Translations under genes and position numbers: made by a program
The notes under the pieces: model-generated
What the model saw: the letters and a program-made list of their open reading frames with translations, nothing else
Databases searched by the model: none
What the model was told of the DNA's origin: nothing
In this document: positions 34,887-43,756 of the stretch, in pieces
How the letters are laid out: each line of letters starts with the position of its first letter
Numbering within the stretch: the first letter of the stretch is position 1
Source of the DNA: an uncultured SAR116 cluster alpha proteobacterium
GTDB lineage: Bacteria; Pseudomonadota; Alphaproteobacteria; Puniceispirillales; Puniceispirillaceae
Reading direction: 5' to 3'
DNA: 56,651 nucleotides
NCBI GenBank assembly: GCA_902573725.1
Contig: CACGLE010000006.1
Coordinates: forward strand, 1-56,651

Positions 34887-36209
34887 TCATATCAATTTCA
34901 TCTGCCTCGGGTCATTAATAGTTGGAGTACACGATAATTTGGTTCCTCTATTTCTATAGCATATAGGACAACCAGCTGAATCTCTTTGACTAACGATGGT
35001 CTTTTTATACGAATGGCCCTTTCTACATATCCAGTGGACAACGGTGCCTGAACCACCAGTGAAATATTCTGGCGTTAATGGTGCATTTTTTTCATAATCC
35101 CAAATCTCCAGAAGTTCAGGATTAGTAGAAACTATATTTTTCTCTTTTGCAGGGAAAGGGCGATAGGTTTCAAGTTCTTTAAAAAATATTTCATTTTTAA
35201 ATTCCTTTGATTCCAAATAATTCTGTATCCTAGAATCCTCAAAATCTATGGAATAAACTTTATAAAATATAGTCTTAATAATTTCATTCAATTTTAATTT
35301 ATCGAGTTTACCTTTTGTAAAGATAATATCATTTTCTGTAAGCTTATCTAGTGGTGCCTCTCTAACACGAAGAAGCTTGATTCCGTTTAATTCACAAAAA
35401 TGATTTTTGGATAAGTCTTTTTTGAGTTTTTTTCTATGCCAGTAAGCACCATCGTACTCTATTGCTAGTTTCAAAGAAGGTACGAACACATCAAATTCTA
35501 TTTTTTTGTGTTTATATCTATGCATAGTATCTGGGAATAAGTATCTCATCTCACTGAAAATTCTTAACTCTGGTTGAGAGGTTTGACTTGTACATTGTGA
35601 GCAACCACTACCATTTGTTCTATCTGACAATGCGGCTCGATAAGAGTGAAAGAATTTACATTTAAACCAGTATTTTTTATGAGATTTTGGAGAAACAGCA
35701 TCTGGTCTTATATCAGCATTTTTTTCGTAATCCCATTCTGAAGCAACTTCTGGAAATTTATCTAAAAGACTGTTCCCTTGACCCAATCGATAGCCCGAAC
35801 AATATGGACATTTGATGTTTTTGGAGGTCATCTGATTTGGAGAATGTTGATAATAATGACCGTCTTTGCAGAACCACCATACTTTTTTTGTTGAGTTACT
35901 AGTAACATTATGAGGCAAAAGTTCTCCATTTTTGGTCGGATGCCACTTTTTTGCTACATCTGGATAATTCAACGCAAGATTATTAGTGCTACTAGCCCTA
36001 GGCGATTTTGAACAAAAAGGACACCCATCTCCTCTTTTCGACCTTCTATATGGTTGTGCTTGCCATTCATGGTCAAAACCAATATCGCACTTCCACCAAA
36101 TTTTCCTTTTACTACCAGCTACAACATCAGTTGCTCTCAATTCCCCATTTTTCGAAGGGTGCCACTGTGCAGCTAGTTTTGGAAATGTGTTTGCTAAACT
36201 GTTCTTCAA
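34887..36209 (-). CDS. Zinc-ribbon (DUF4379) repeat protein with Vsr/DUF559-like nuclease domain
   Basis: 440 residues from a TTG at 36209 (the frame is open only about 14 codons further up). Three treble-clef zinc-ribbon modules lie at about 4-66, 75-138 and 145-207, each with a W..P.KNGEL-type strand, a WW.C or WFKC pair and a CPxC pair. A fourth is at about 362-426 (CPICYRN). Between them, residues about 212-290 look like a Vsr/DUF559 PD-(D/E)XK nuclease (IEFDVFVPSLKLAIEYDGAYWH, then KLLRVRE). Such proteins occur in phages and genomic islands; a DNA-nicking or defence role is likely, but the target is unknown. The gene sits exactly between the two halves of the inverted border cassette. 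Confidence 0.8.
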   Translation of the reverse strand: MKNSLANTFPKLAAQWHPSKNGELRATDVVAGSKRKIWWKCDIGFDHEWQAQPYRRSKRGDGCPFCSKSPRASSTNNLALNYPDVAKKWHPTKNGELLPHNVTSNSTKKVWWFCKDGHYYQHSPNQMTSKNIKCPYCSGYRLGQGNSLLDKFPEVASEWDYEKNADIRPDAVSPKSHKKYWFKCKFFHSYRAALSDRTNGSGCSQCTSQTSQPELRIFSEMRYLFPDTMHRYKHKKIEFDVFVPSLKLAIEYDGAYWHRKKLKKDLSKNHFCELNGIKLLRVREAPLDKLTENDIIFTKGKLDKLKLNEIIKTIFYKVYSIDFEDSRIQNYLESKEFKNEIFFKELETYRPFPAKEKNIVSTNPELLEIWDYEKNAPLTPEYFTGGSGTVVHWICRKGHSYKKTIVSQRDSAGCPICYRNRGTKLSCTPTINDPRQMKLI

Positions 36210-36239
36210 AACTCTGTTTCCAAAAATTTTTTGCTTTAT

Positions 36240-36285
36240 GTTATATTGTCACCAAACAGAGATAGGAGAGTCAATGCGAAACGCA
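36240..36285 (+). repeat. Border repeat, right copy: promoter, leader and start of a DUF5681-like gene
   Basis: Contains the 24-base block (36262-36285) identical to 24587-24610 on the other strand, with AGGAG and ATG, plus the shared TATATT about 30 bases upstream. It marks the right end of the inverted border cassette. Confidence 0.8.
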
Positions 36286-36363
36286 TTTGCACTAATAACT
36301 TGTTTAAGAGAAAAGCTTACATCGTCGCACGTGCGATCTGTTTTAGATAAGAATATGAATTAA
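36274..36363 (+). pseudogene. Truncated DUF5681-like leader gene (29 codons)
   Basis: The start codon and first codons (MRNA) and the ribosome site are the same as in the gene at 24598, but the frame then diverges and stops after 29 residues. It retains none of the GRP motif. It looks like a start region cut from its gene body; it may still be transcribed from the shared -10 box. A perfect palindrome TCGCACGTGCGA lies inside at 36325-36336. Confidence 0.6.
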
Positions 36364-36947
36364 TAAAAATGTCTTATACACTGTTTTTATGTATTTATTA
36401 ATTAATACAATAGCTCCTGTATATTACTTATATATACCCTATTCTTCTCATAACATAACCAATTACCGTCCCTTCAATAGGGTAAGGTAATTGGTAAATG
36501 GGATAATATTCGTATATAACACATAACGTATCAGGTAACGTATCAGGACTATTTAAGTATATTATCCGTATCAGAGCTTATCTATATTTATATACTTATA
36601 CCCTTATATTCACCCTACCATTTGGTGATGTGATGGTTATTGATGAGAACTGATATTCGAATCCTTTAAGCATCTCTGATACCAATAACTGTTTGTCAAC
36701 GACTCAGAGAGCCTCTGAGACCCAATAAATGGCATTTAATTGATTACCCGATGGCCAACAAGGGATGTACTTTGTTTCGGCGTTCGTCTTTAATGCCAAA
36801 AAATTTTTTGTGTGTTTGAGAGATTTGACTGAAGATAAAGTAATCGGTCACACAAATTTTGCACCAGTTTTTGCACCAGAATATCTTTTTAGCCAAAATA
36901 TATCTTCGACGAGATACATTTAATATATTGTTTTAATTGAATAAATT
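36364..36947. other. Repeat-bearing non-coding right end of the island
   Basis: About 580 bp with no gene. It has a tandem 12-bp repeat TAACGTATCAGG (36524-36547) and a direct repeat TTTTGCACCAG (36857-36867 and 36869-36879) about 70-90 bp from the tRNA 3' end, the place where integrase arm sites often lie. The stretch is rich in short palindromes, such as CTCAGAGAGCCTCTGAG near 36702. Confidence 0.55.
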
Positions 36948-37024
36948 TGGTCGGAGCGGCGGGATTCGAACCCACGACCCCTACACCCCCAGTGTAGTGC
37001 GCTACCAGGCTGCGCTACGCTCCG
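36948..37024 (-). tRNA. tRNA-Pro (anticodon GGG)
   Basis: A 77-base tRNA with CCA encoded. Acceptor CGGAGCG pairs with CGCTCCG. D arm and T arm (GTGGG/CCCGC) are normal, and the anticodon arm CTACA-CTGGGGG-TGTAG gives GGG. Its 3' half is echoed at 24122-24173, which points to use as an integration site. Confidence 0.95.
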
Positions 37025-37070
37025 TTATTAATGTAATTCTAAAAGTTGAAATAAATAAATTATGTTTTTT

Positions 37071-37499
37071 TTACTTTGAGATACCTGAAATAAGTTTATC
37101 TAAGCGCATTTCACTATCCTTTAAGATATCAAGTGCTTTTATATAGCTATCCACTTTTTTTTCCAACACATTTAAGCTTTTTATATTTTCTAAAGTATTA
37201 TCGTCTGCATGATTTGTTAAATCTTTGATTTTTGATTGATTTAGTTCAGTTTTTAAATTTAATTTTAATGCTTTTTTAGCTCCTTTTATGGTGTAACCCT
37301 CTTTATAAAGAAGCGTTCTAATTCGAATCAATACATCAATATCTTCAGAACGATAATATCGTCGGCCCCCACTTCGTTTTATAGGCTTTACTTGAGAAAA
37401 CTTAGTTTCCCAGAACCTCAGAACATGTGATGGCACGTCGATTTGTTTTGACACTTCAGAAATAGTTTTATACGCACTAACTGATTTCTCAGTTATCAT
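37071..37499 (-). CDS. MerR-family transcriptional regulator
   Basis: 142 residues. The N-terminal winged helix ([25 protein letters not shown], residues about 10-34, then [33 protein letters not shown]) is typical MerR. The C-terminus is a short helix with no metal-binding cysteines. It overlaps ihfA by 4 bases (ATGA), as is standard in alphaproteobacteria. The target genes are unknown. Confidence 0.92.
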   Translation of the reverse strand: MITEKSVSAYKTISEVSKQIDVPSHVLRFWETKFSQVKPIKRSGGRRYYRSEDIDVLIRIRTLLYKEGYTIKGAKKALKLNLKTELNQSKIKDLTNHADDNTLENIKSLNVLEKKVDSYIKALDILKDSEMRLDKLISGISK

Positions 37500-37783
37500 T
37501 TGTTAACTCTTTTCCTAAGTGAAATAGATGGATGAAAAGATAATACACGTCTTGGTGAAATCCTAGCTTCTATGCCCGTTTTTGGGTTTCTTCCGATTCT
37601 TTCTTTTTTTGAACGGACGCTAAATGTACCAAATGAAGATAACTTAACATTTTCCCCCTTAACGAAACATTCTGTCATCTTTTCAAGGACATCTTCCACA
37701 AGTTTAGAAGACTCATTCCTTGAAAGACCAATCTCTAAATGGACGGCTTGAGCTATTTCAGAACGTGTTAAAGTATTTGCCAT
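37496..37783 (-). CDS. ihfA: Integration host factor alpha subunit
   Basis: 95 residues of the HU/IHF fold: [29 protein letters not shown], then [41 protein letters not shown] with the DNA-intercalating NP in RNPKTG. Together with IHF-beta it bends DNA at promoters and recombination sites. It follows fabH by 64 bp and overlaps the MerR gene, forming the usual plsX-fabH-ihfA-merR operon. Confidence 0.96.
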   Translation of the reverse strand: MANTLTRSEIAQAVHLEIGLSRNESSKLVEDVLEKMTECFVKGENVKLSSFGTFSVRSKKERIGRNPKTGIEARISPRRVLSFHPSISLRKRVNK

Positions 37784-37847
37784 AAAAAAAAGTTATCATC
37801 GTCAAGAAAGCAAGTCAACTCTCTGAAAAAGTTCTATTAACTACACT

Positions 37848-38822
37848 TTAGCCTGGTCGGCCATATCTTACGAGACTGGCACCCCAGGTTAAACCGCCTC
37901 CTATGGCTTCTAAAGCCAATAAATGTCCTGGCTTGATTTTTCCACTTTCTACTCCGAAGGCAAGTGCTAGAGGGATAGAGGCTGCTGAGGTGTTTGCATG
38001 CGCAGAAACTGTTTTAATGACCTTATTATCTGGTAGATTAAGTTTTTTTTGCATTGCATTAATGATTCTAATATTCGCCTGATGAGGGACAAGCCAGTCA
38101 ATATCATCTGATGTTAAATTTGCTAGTTCTAACACCTCGTCCATTGCAGATGCAAGTTTTTCAACAGCATGTCTAAAAACATCTCTACCCCGCATTTTTA
38201 CATAACCAATAGTTCCTGTTGTAGATACACCACCATCAACATATAATATATCTTTATAGCGTCCGTCAGAATGTAGTGTATTCGCTATTATTCCGTACCC
38301 ATTTCCACTATCTTCCGTTTGCAACACTACTGCTCCAGCACCATCGCCAAACAAAACACATGTTGTTCTATCACTCCAATCTAATAGTTTTGTAAAAGTT
38401 TCGGCTCCAATAACTAAAGTGTTCTTGCATTGACCTGCGGACATCAAGCCATTAGCTATTGAAAGAGCATAAACAAATCCCGCACACACAGCCTGTACAT
38501 CGAATGCAAAAGCATTATTGGCGCCAAGTTTTTGCTGAACTATTGTAGCAGTTGATGGGAAAGTGTGATCTGGAGTTGTGGTTGCTAAAATTATGCAGTC
38601 AATTTCCGCAACCGACACACCAGCGCTTTCAAGCGCCTTATTGGCAGCATTCACAGCTAAATCAGATGTGAGTTCCTCTTGCTCCGCTTTTCGTCTAGAA
38701 ATAATACCGGTTCTTTGCCTAATCCAATTATCATCTGTTTCTAAAAAAGTGCTTAATTCTTCGTTTGTAAGAGTTTTTTTAGGAAGATAGGCGCCAACAC
38801 CTGTCATAAGTATCTGTTTCAT
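37848..38822 (-). CDS. fabH: Beta-ketoacyl-ACP synthase III
   Basis: 324 residues from the ATG at 38822, which begins 16 bases after the plsX stop; the longer frame would run into plsX. The catalytic triad is C113 (DVQAVCAGF), His in VPHQANIRI and Asn in AHANTSAASIP. It condenses acetyl-CoA with malonyl-ACP to begin fatty acid synthesis. Confidence 0.96.
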   Translation of the reverse strand: MKQILMTGVGAYLPKKTLTNEELSTFLETDDNWIRQRTGIISRRKAEQEELTSDLAVNAANKALESAGVSVAEIDCIILATTTPDHTFPSTATIVQQKLGANNAFAFDVQAVCAGFVYALSIANGLMSAGQCKNTLVIGAETFTKLLDWSDRTTCVLFGDGAGAVVLQTEDSGNGYGIIANTLHSDGRYKDILYVDGGVSTTGTIGYVKMRGRDVFRHAVEKLASAMDEVLELANLTSDDIDWLVPHQANIRIINAMQKKLNLPDNKVIKTVSAHANTSAASIPLALAFGVESGKIKPGHLLALEAIGGGLTWGASLVRYGRPG

Positions 38823-38838
38823 AAATATATTTTTTCTA

Positions 38839-39870
38839 TTATGCTTTAGTTTGAATAATTTTTTCTGCTGCAGAAATAGAGTCATTTACCTTTGGAATAA
38901 ATTCATGTTCGATTAAGTCACAAGCCACTTCAATGGCATTAGAAAATCCGACAGAATCCGCTCCACCGTGAGATTTAACACAAATACCATTTAGACCTAA
39001 TAATATTGCTCCATTATAATATCGGGGGTCTACTGTTCTTCTCATTTTTGTAAATGCGGACCTAGACAACAAAAATCCAATTCGGCTTAATATAGAACTC
39101 CGAAAGGCTCGTCTTAGATGATGCATGAAGAACTTTGCGGTCCCCTCTGCTGTTTTTAAGGCTACATTACCAGTAAAACCATCTGTCACAATAACGTCTG
39201 TATCTCCAATTATAATATCTGAACCCTCGATAAACCCAACATAATTTAAGTTCAATGTCTCATCTGATAAACTTGAACCAGCTCTCCTGAGGTAGTCAAA
39301 ACCTTTTTGATCTTCTTCACCCACATTAAGAATTCCGACTGTTGCATTGTTTTTTCCTGTGATTGCTGAACAAAATGAGGCGCCCATAATTCCAAATTGA
39401 ACTAAATTTCGTTCATCAACTTCAATATTGGCACCGAGGTCTAGCATGCAAGACAAACCTTTCAAAGTTGGGATGAAGCCAGCTATTGCAGGCCTTGTAA
39501 CACCATTTATCATTCGTAATTGCAATTTGGAAATAGCCATCAAGGCGCCAGTATTTCCTGCTGAAACAATAGCATCTGCGTTTTTTGACGCCACTTCATT
39601 AACCGCAAGCCACATTGAAGTCTTTTTTCCATGCCGTAACGCTTGTGCAGGTCTTGTCTCGGATCCCACCACATCATCGGCATGTATAATTTTTGCGTTA
39701 CTCAAATTTTTGTACTTTTTAATCAGTAATTTAATTTTATCACTATTTCCTATAAAACAAAGATTTAGATTGGGATGTCTTTTGCGCGCTATACTAGCGC
39801 CGGCGACCACAATATCCGGGGCATTATCTCCACCCATAGCATCTAAAGCAATTTTTACATTTGATGACAA
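38839..39870 (-). CDS. plsX: Phosphate acyltransferase PlsX
   Basis: 343 residues from a TTG at 39870 (SSNVKIALDAMGGDNAPD), which has GGGAG 9 bases upstream. An upstream TTG at 39900 adds ten residues but lacks a ribosome site. VSAGNTGALMA and LDLGANIEVDERNL are typical. It turns acyl-ACP into acyl-phosphate for phospholipid synthesis at the inner membrane. Confidence 0.95.
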   Translation of the reverse strand: MSSNVKIALDAMGGDNAPDIVVAGASIARKRHPNLNLCFIGNSDKIKLLIKKYKNLSNAKIIHADDVVGSETRPAQALRHGKKTSMWLAVNEVASKNADAIVSAGNTGALMAISKLQLRMINGVTRPAIAGFIPTLKGLSCMLDLGANIEVDERNLVQFGIMGASFCSAITGKNNATVGILNVGEEDQKGFDYLRRAGSSLSDETLNLNYVGFIEGSDIIIGDTDVIVTDGFTGNVALKTAEGTAKFFMHHLRRAFRSSILSRIGFLLSRSAFTKMRRTVDPRYYNGAILLGLNGICVKSHGGADSVGFSNAIEVACDLIEHEFIPKVNDSISAAEKIIQTKA

Positions 39871-39913
39871 CTTATAAAACTCCCAATTTTTCTTGTACAA
39901 TGAGTCTATTTCT

Positions 39914-40426
39914 TCACTTTTTCAAAAAAGCAAGCTTGGCAAACGGATTTTCTTTTTTATCATTACTCTCAAAAAAGTGAGTTTCCGAGGCAGAGTGAAG
40001 TTTTGGAAAAGATTCCGATTCTACCCCTATAATTTGTGCAATAAATTCGTTTATATCCAATATATTTGTTTCAAGTACCTCTACATTCGGGGCGCCGATA
40101 TCAATTTCTGCAATCATCGATTCACAATCTGTTTGGAGAACATATCTCTCTTCAAGATTGATTTCTAGTTTTTCTTTAACAGGTTTGCAAGTAACAACAC
40201 ACTTATGGGTAATCTGAGCAACTAGATTTCCTTTTAATTCCCAACAATCTGTAGAAATTTTTTTAATATTAGCAGACAAAATTACATTTGATACCTCAAT
40301 AAAATCAAACCTTTTCTGCAAATGTGAACAACTATCAATATCAAGCACTAATTCTAGAGATAAAGGAGGCATATCTTTATCTATTGATAGCAAATCTATA
40401 TTTTTACAAAAATTTAATGATTGCAT
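39914..40426 (-). CDS. YceD/DUF177 family protein
   Basis: 170 residues. Family signs are the CVVTCKPVKEKLEINLEERYVL segment, the acidic DIDIG-like loop (IAEIDIGAPNVEVLETNILDINEFIAQ) and the terminal NPFAKLAFLKK. In many bacteria it is linked to rpmF and 23S rRNA maturation; here it directly precedes plsX, with 43 bp between, and no rpmF follows. It is part of the plsX-fabH operon. Confidence 0.9.
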   Translation of the reverse strand: MQSLNFCKNIDLLSIDKDMPPLSLELVLDIDSCSHLQKRFDFIEVSNVILSANIKKISTDCWELKGNLVAQITHKCVVTCKPVKEKLEINLEERYVLQTDCESMIAEIDIGAPNVEVLETNILDINEFIAQIIGVESESFPKLHSASETHFFESNDKKENPFAKLAFLKK

Positions 40427-40440
40427 GTTTCATCTCTTTT

Positions 40441-41025
40441 TTATTCGTTATCCAATTTAAAACAAGATGTAACTAAGTTATTAATATCAAATTCTTCTGA
40501 CATTACAAAATCCATTTTCAAACTCTCAATTTCCTCACTCAATGTTAGCACAAACTTGGTGATCTCATTATCAGAGTTAACTATGCCCTCTTGTCGGTAT
40601 AAATTTCTAGCAAGAGTTTTTGCGAGTAAAGACGCATTTTTATTTTCAAAACTTTGTGAATATTTTATTAACCTTCCCATAAAGTTCTCTGACATAATTT
40701 TGACCCGCTTACCTACACCTAAATCACCGGCACCCATCTCGCGAAGAGTTAAATCTATGTCTTTAAACATGACGTCAAATAAATTTTGACTAAATTCTTT
40801 TGTTTTTTCTGGCTCTCTATTAAGTTTGTGCATATAAACACTAATAATTAGGCATAACATATCGAAACGTCCATCAAATGTGTCTGCCACTTCAAATTTG
40901 GTGTAGAATTCTGGTCTTCGGCTTGCCAAAAGACATTTATAATATATTTGTTGACATGTATCTAAATCAGTTTTGTTGGAGCTAAAAATAACGCTAGATA
41001 TTCTCTTAAAAAACGCTTTTTCCAT
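40441..41025 (-). CDS. Ubiquinol-cytochrome c chaperone (CBP3/UQCC1 family)
   Basis: 194 residues of the CBP3-like family: YKCLLASRRPEFYTKFEVADTFDGRFDMLCL, then FDVMFKDIDLTLREMGAGDLGVGKRVKIMSENFMGRL. In mitochondria and alphaproteobacteria it helps assemble cytochrome b of the bc1 complex. It is the first gene of the minus-strand run to merR, and divergent from bamE. Confidence 0.92.
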   Translation of the reverse strand: MEKAFFKRISSVIFSSNKTDLDTCQQIYYKCLLASRRPEFYTKFEVADTFDGRFDMLCLIISVYMHKLNREPEKTKEFSQNLFDVMFKDIDLTLREMGAGDLGVGKRVKIMSENFMGRLIKYSQSFENKNASLLAKTLARNLYRQEGIVNSDNEITKFVLTLSEEIESLKMDFVMSEEFDINNLVTSCFKLDNE

Positions 41026-41114
41026 TGCTAATCATCCTTTTTATTTCTGAACTTAGCTAACAGAAACAGCATTCATAAACAACGGTAATAGCAAATTAAT
41101 GTAGGAGTTCTCAA

Positions 41115-41630
41115 ATGGCTATTCATAGACTTTTCTCAAACTTTTTTGATAATTACCATAATAGTCTTAACCTCTTTACCGTTCTTAAAATAAGTTTTAA
41201 AAGACTATTTAATTTGATTTTCTTCGGAATTTCATTGATTTGTCTATTATCTTGCTCAGCTCAAGAAACAACTCATGGCAATAAAATCGATGAAATAGAT
41301 ATACATAAAATTCAGTTAAATAAAACAACGAAAAATGATATTAAATTTATTTTAGGACCTCCGAGTTTCCAGGGTAGTTTTGACTCAGGTAAGATATATT
41401 ATTCAAATATAAAGAGACAAACCCCACTAGGGCGAAAGGCTGTTATCAATTCAAGTGAATTATACGTATTTTTATTTGATGAAAATGACATTCTATTAGA
41501 AATGAAAAAAGTTGAAAATTTACCGAGCTCAATTACCTATGATAAGGAAAAAACAGAAGCACCAGGAGTCAGTTTAGGAATATTGGAACAAATATTTTTT
41601 AACCTACAACGTAGACAGAACACTGAGTAA
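41115..41630 (+). CDS. bamE: Outer membrane assembly lipoprotein BamE
   Basis: 171 residues; AGGAG lies 7 bases upstream of the ATG. The lipobox LLSC puts the lipidated residue at C47, after an unusually long N-terminal region. The SmpA/OmlA fold follows (LNKTTKNDIKFILGPPSFQGSFDSGKIYYS). It supports the beta-barrel assembly machine at the outer membrane. Confidence 0.9.
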   Translation: MAIHRLFSNFFDNYHNSLNLFTVLKISFKRLFNLIFFGISLICLLSCSAQETTHGNKIDEIDIHKIQLNKTTKNDIKFILGPPSFQGSFDSGKIYYSNIKRQTPLGRKAVINSSELYVFLFDENDILLEMKKVENLPSSITYDKEKTEAPGVSLGILEQIFFNLQRRQNTE

Positions 41631-41656
41631 ATTTTACAAATTGATATTATATTATT

Positions 41657-42136
41657 TTATATTTCCTTTGTTCTTAACTTTCTGGCAACCTTATCTAATA
41701 TTGCATTAATAAATGAAACATCGCTGTTATAAGCATCTGCTATAGCTGTATATTCTTTAATAATAACCTTAACTGGTGTTTTGGCCATATTTTTTAACTC
41801 GCAAATAGCTACTAAAAGTATTGTTAGATCTGCTTTGGACAACCTATCTATATTCCAACCCCCAGCCAACGAACTAGATATTAATTCTCTGATTAATAAC
41901 TCGTGTATTTTGCAATCAACAAGTAGTTTTCTAAAATAGGTGACATCAATATCTCTAACGTTCATCTCTTTTGCAACATCGGAAGAATAGTGTTTTAGAT
42001 ATTCAATTATTGAAGTTTCCAAATCACCCTCAACAAATAAATACTGAAAATTTAGTTGCACCGCTGCTATTCTGGAGGCACTTCTTTGTCTCATTGCAAC
42101 TGGGAGTTTTTTTATTTTAAGTTCCCTATATTTCAT
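41657..42136 (-). CDS. nusB: Transcription antitermination factor NusB
   Basis: 159 residues, all-helical NusB fold: RSASRIAAVQLNFQYLFVEGD at the start and the conserved DRLSKADLTILLVAICELKNMAKTPVKVIIKEYTAIADAY at the end. It binds boxA RNA with NusE in rRNA antitermination. Its start overlaps the ribH stop by one base, as is common for this pair. Confidence 0.95.
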   Translation of the reverse strand: MKYRELKIKKLPVAMRQRSASRIAAVQLNFQYLFVEGDLETSIIEYLKHYSSDVAKEMNVRDIDVTYFRKLLVDCKIHELLIRELISSSLAGGWNIDRLSKADLTILLVAICELKNMAKTPVKVIIKEYTAIADAYNSDVSFINAILDKVARKLRTKEI

Positions 42137-42561
42137 TAGGAATAAAGTGCTTTAATTGAGTGCATTTTTATTGCAGCTAAAGCGGCGCCACCTCCTTTAT
42201 TTTTTCTAGAAGCTCTTGCACGGTCCCAGGCTTGTTCTGTATTTTCTACTGTTATAATTCCGTTTCCGATAGCGAGTTTTTTTTCAATTGAAAGATACAT
42301 TAAGCCTCGTGCTGACTCATTACTTACAATATCGTAATGCGATGTCTGACCTCTTATTATGCAACCGAGGGCAACAAAACCAAGAAAAAAGCTTGTGTCT
42401 GCAGCCATCGCAATAGCTGCTGGTATTTCTAACGCCCCAGGAACCTGTAGACGATCATATTCAAAACCGTTGATTTCAAGTTTTTCAATAGCTCCCTCTA
42501 CAAGACCGTCCAATATATCATCATAAAATCTGGCTTCAATAATAAGAAATTTATTTACCAT
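42136..42561 (-). CDS. ribH: Lumazine synthase
   Basis: 141 residues: IIEARFYDDILDGLVEGAIEKL, VPGALEIPAAIAMA, GCIIRGQTSHYDIV with the catalytic histidine, and GNGIITVENTEQAWDRA. It joins the ribBA product 3,4-dihydroxybutanone phosphate with the pyrimidine from RibD to give lumazine. It follows ribBA by 25 bp. Confidence 0.96.
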   Translation of the reverse strand: MVNKFLIIEARFYDDILDGLVEGAIEKLEINGFEYDRLQVPGALEIPAAIAMAADTSFFLGFVALGCIIRGQTSHYDIVSNESARGLMYLSIEKKLAIGNGIITVENTEQAWDRARASRKNKGGGAALAAIKMHSIKALYS

Positions 42562-42586
42562 TTTAGTCCTTTTTCATTTCAATATT

Positions 42587-43714
42587 TCAATCGATAAAAA
42601 TTGGTTCCCACCCGGATATAGTTAAACCATAACCTTCCAGGGCTATTACATTAGGCCTTGAATTAGTCAATAAAATCATATTACTAACATCTAAGTCTCC
42701 TAAAATTTGAGCACCCACACCATAATCACGAAGTTCTGGACTATTTATTTTATCATTTTCTACTAAATTTCTGGAGGTAATAATTTGAGATATACTACTC
42801 GAATTAGCCTCTCTCAATATAACAACAAGTCCTCTGCCTTTTTCGGCAATAATCTCCATTGCCTTATGCAACTCTCCAAAAGTTCTATGTTGTTTTGTTT
42901 CCCCTAAAATATCTACCATCATATCAAGGGCATGCATCCTAACTAAAACAGGTTCGTTCGTTATCAAATCTCCTTTCAAAAGTGCAATATGCTCCACACC
43001 TGTTATATCATTTTTGTAAACCATCATTCTCCAGTCTCCTCCAAAACTAGAATTTATTATAGTCTCAGATATTCTGGAAACTAATGTTTCGTTACCTCTA
43101 CGCCATGAAATTAAGTCTGCAATCGCTCCTATTTTTAAATCATGTTTTTTTGAAAAAGTAATTAAGTCTGGTAATCTTGCCATTCTACCATCATCATTCA
43201 TTATTTCACAAATTACACCACTTGGGTTCATGTTAGCAGCCTTAGCAATGTCGATTATTGCCTCTGTATGCCCTGCTCTTACAAGCGTTCCCCCAGCCCT
43301 TGCAACTAGTGGAAAAATATGACCTGGAGTTGTAATATCATTTATGGTCGCATTCGAGTTTATTGCTACCTTAACAGTATGAGCCCTGTCATGAGCTGAT
43401 ATACCAGTGGTTACCCCCTCCCTTGCTTCTATTGACGTAGTAAAGGCTGTTGAATGCCGCGATTCATTACGCCGCTCCATTAGGCTTAAGCTAAGTTCAT
43501 CAGCTTTTTCACGTGTAAGTGCAAGGCATATAAGACCTCTTCCATGAGTAGCCATAAAATTAATTGCATCTGGGGTCGCATGCTCTGCTATTATACATAA
43601 GTCACCCTCATTTTCTCTATCCTGGTCATCTACCAGGATAAAAAGTTTACCAGCCTTAGCATCCAAAATTACCTCTTCAATTGGGTCTATTTTTAATGGT
43701 TTTAAAACTGACAA
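42587..43714 (-). CDS. ribBA: RibBA-type protein: DHBP synthase with degenerate GTP cyclohydrolase II half
   Basis: 375 residues. The N-terminal DHBP synthase is intact (DDQDRENEGDLCIIAE, THGRGLICLAL, HTEAIIDIAK). The GTP cyclohydrolase II-like half, from about residue 215, lacks the zinc motif of RibA (C-x2-GD-x5-RCxC): the place reads VRMHALDMMVDILGE, with no cysteine. So it should make dihydroxybutanone phosphate but not the GTP-derived pyrimidine, as in alphaproteobacterial RibBX-like proteins. A separate RibA would be needed elsewhere. Confidence 0.9.
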   Translation of the reverse strand: MSVLKPLKIDPIEEVILDAKAGKLFILVDDQDRENEGDLCIIAEHATPDAINFMATHGRGLICLALTREKADELSLSLMERRNESRHSTAFTTSIEAREGVTTGISAHDRAHTVKVAINSNATINDITTPGHIFPLVARAGGTLVRAGHTEAIIDIAKAANMNPSGVICEIMNDDGRMARLPDLITFSKKHDLKIGAIADLISWRRGNETLVSRISETIINSSFGGDWRMMVYKNDITGVEHIALLKGDLITNEPVLVRMHALDMMVDILGETKQHRTFGELHKAMEIIAEKGRGLVVILREANSSSISQIITSRNLVENDKINSPELRDYGVGAQILGDLDVSNMILLTNSRPNVIALEGYGLTISGWEPIFID

Positions 43715-43756
43715 AATATTAATTCCTTTGTTTTTTTTATAAACATCTAATGGTTA

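Noticed and set aside
36937-37146. 69-codon frame reading GRSGGIRTHDPYTPSV
   Set aside because: It is the antisense of tRNA-Pro, a well-known false gene call.
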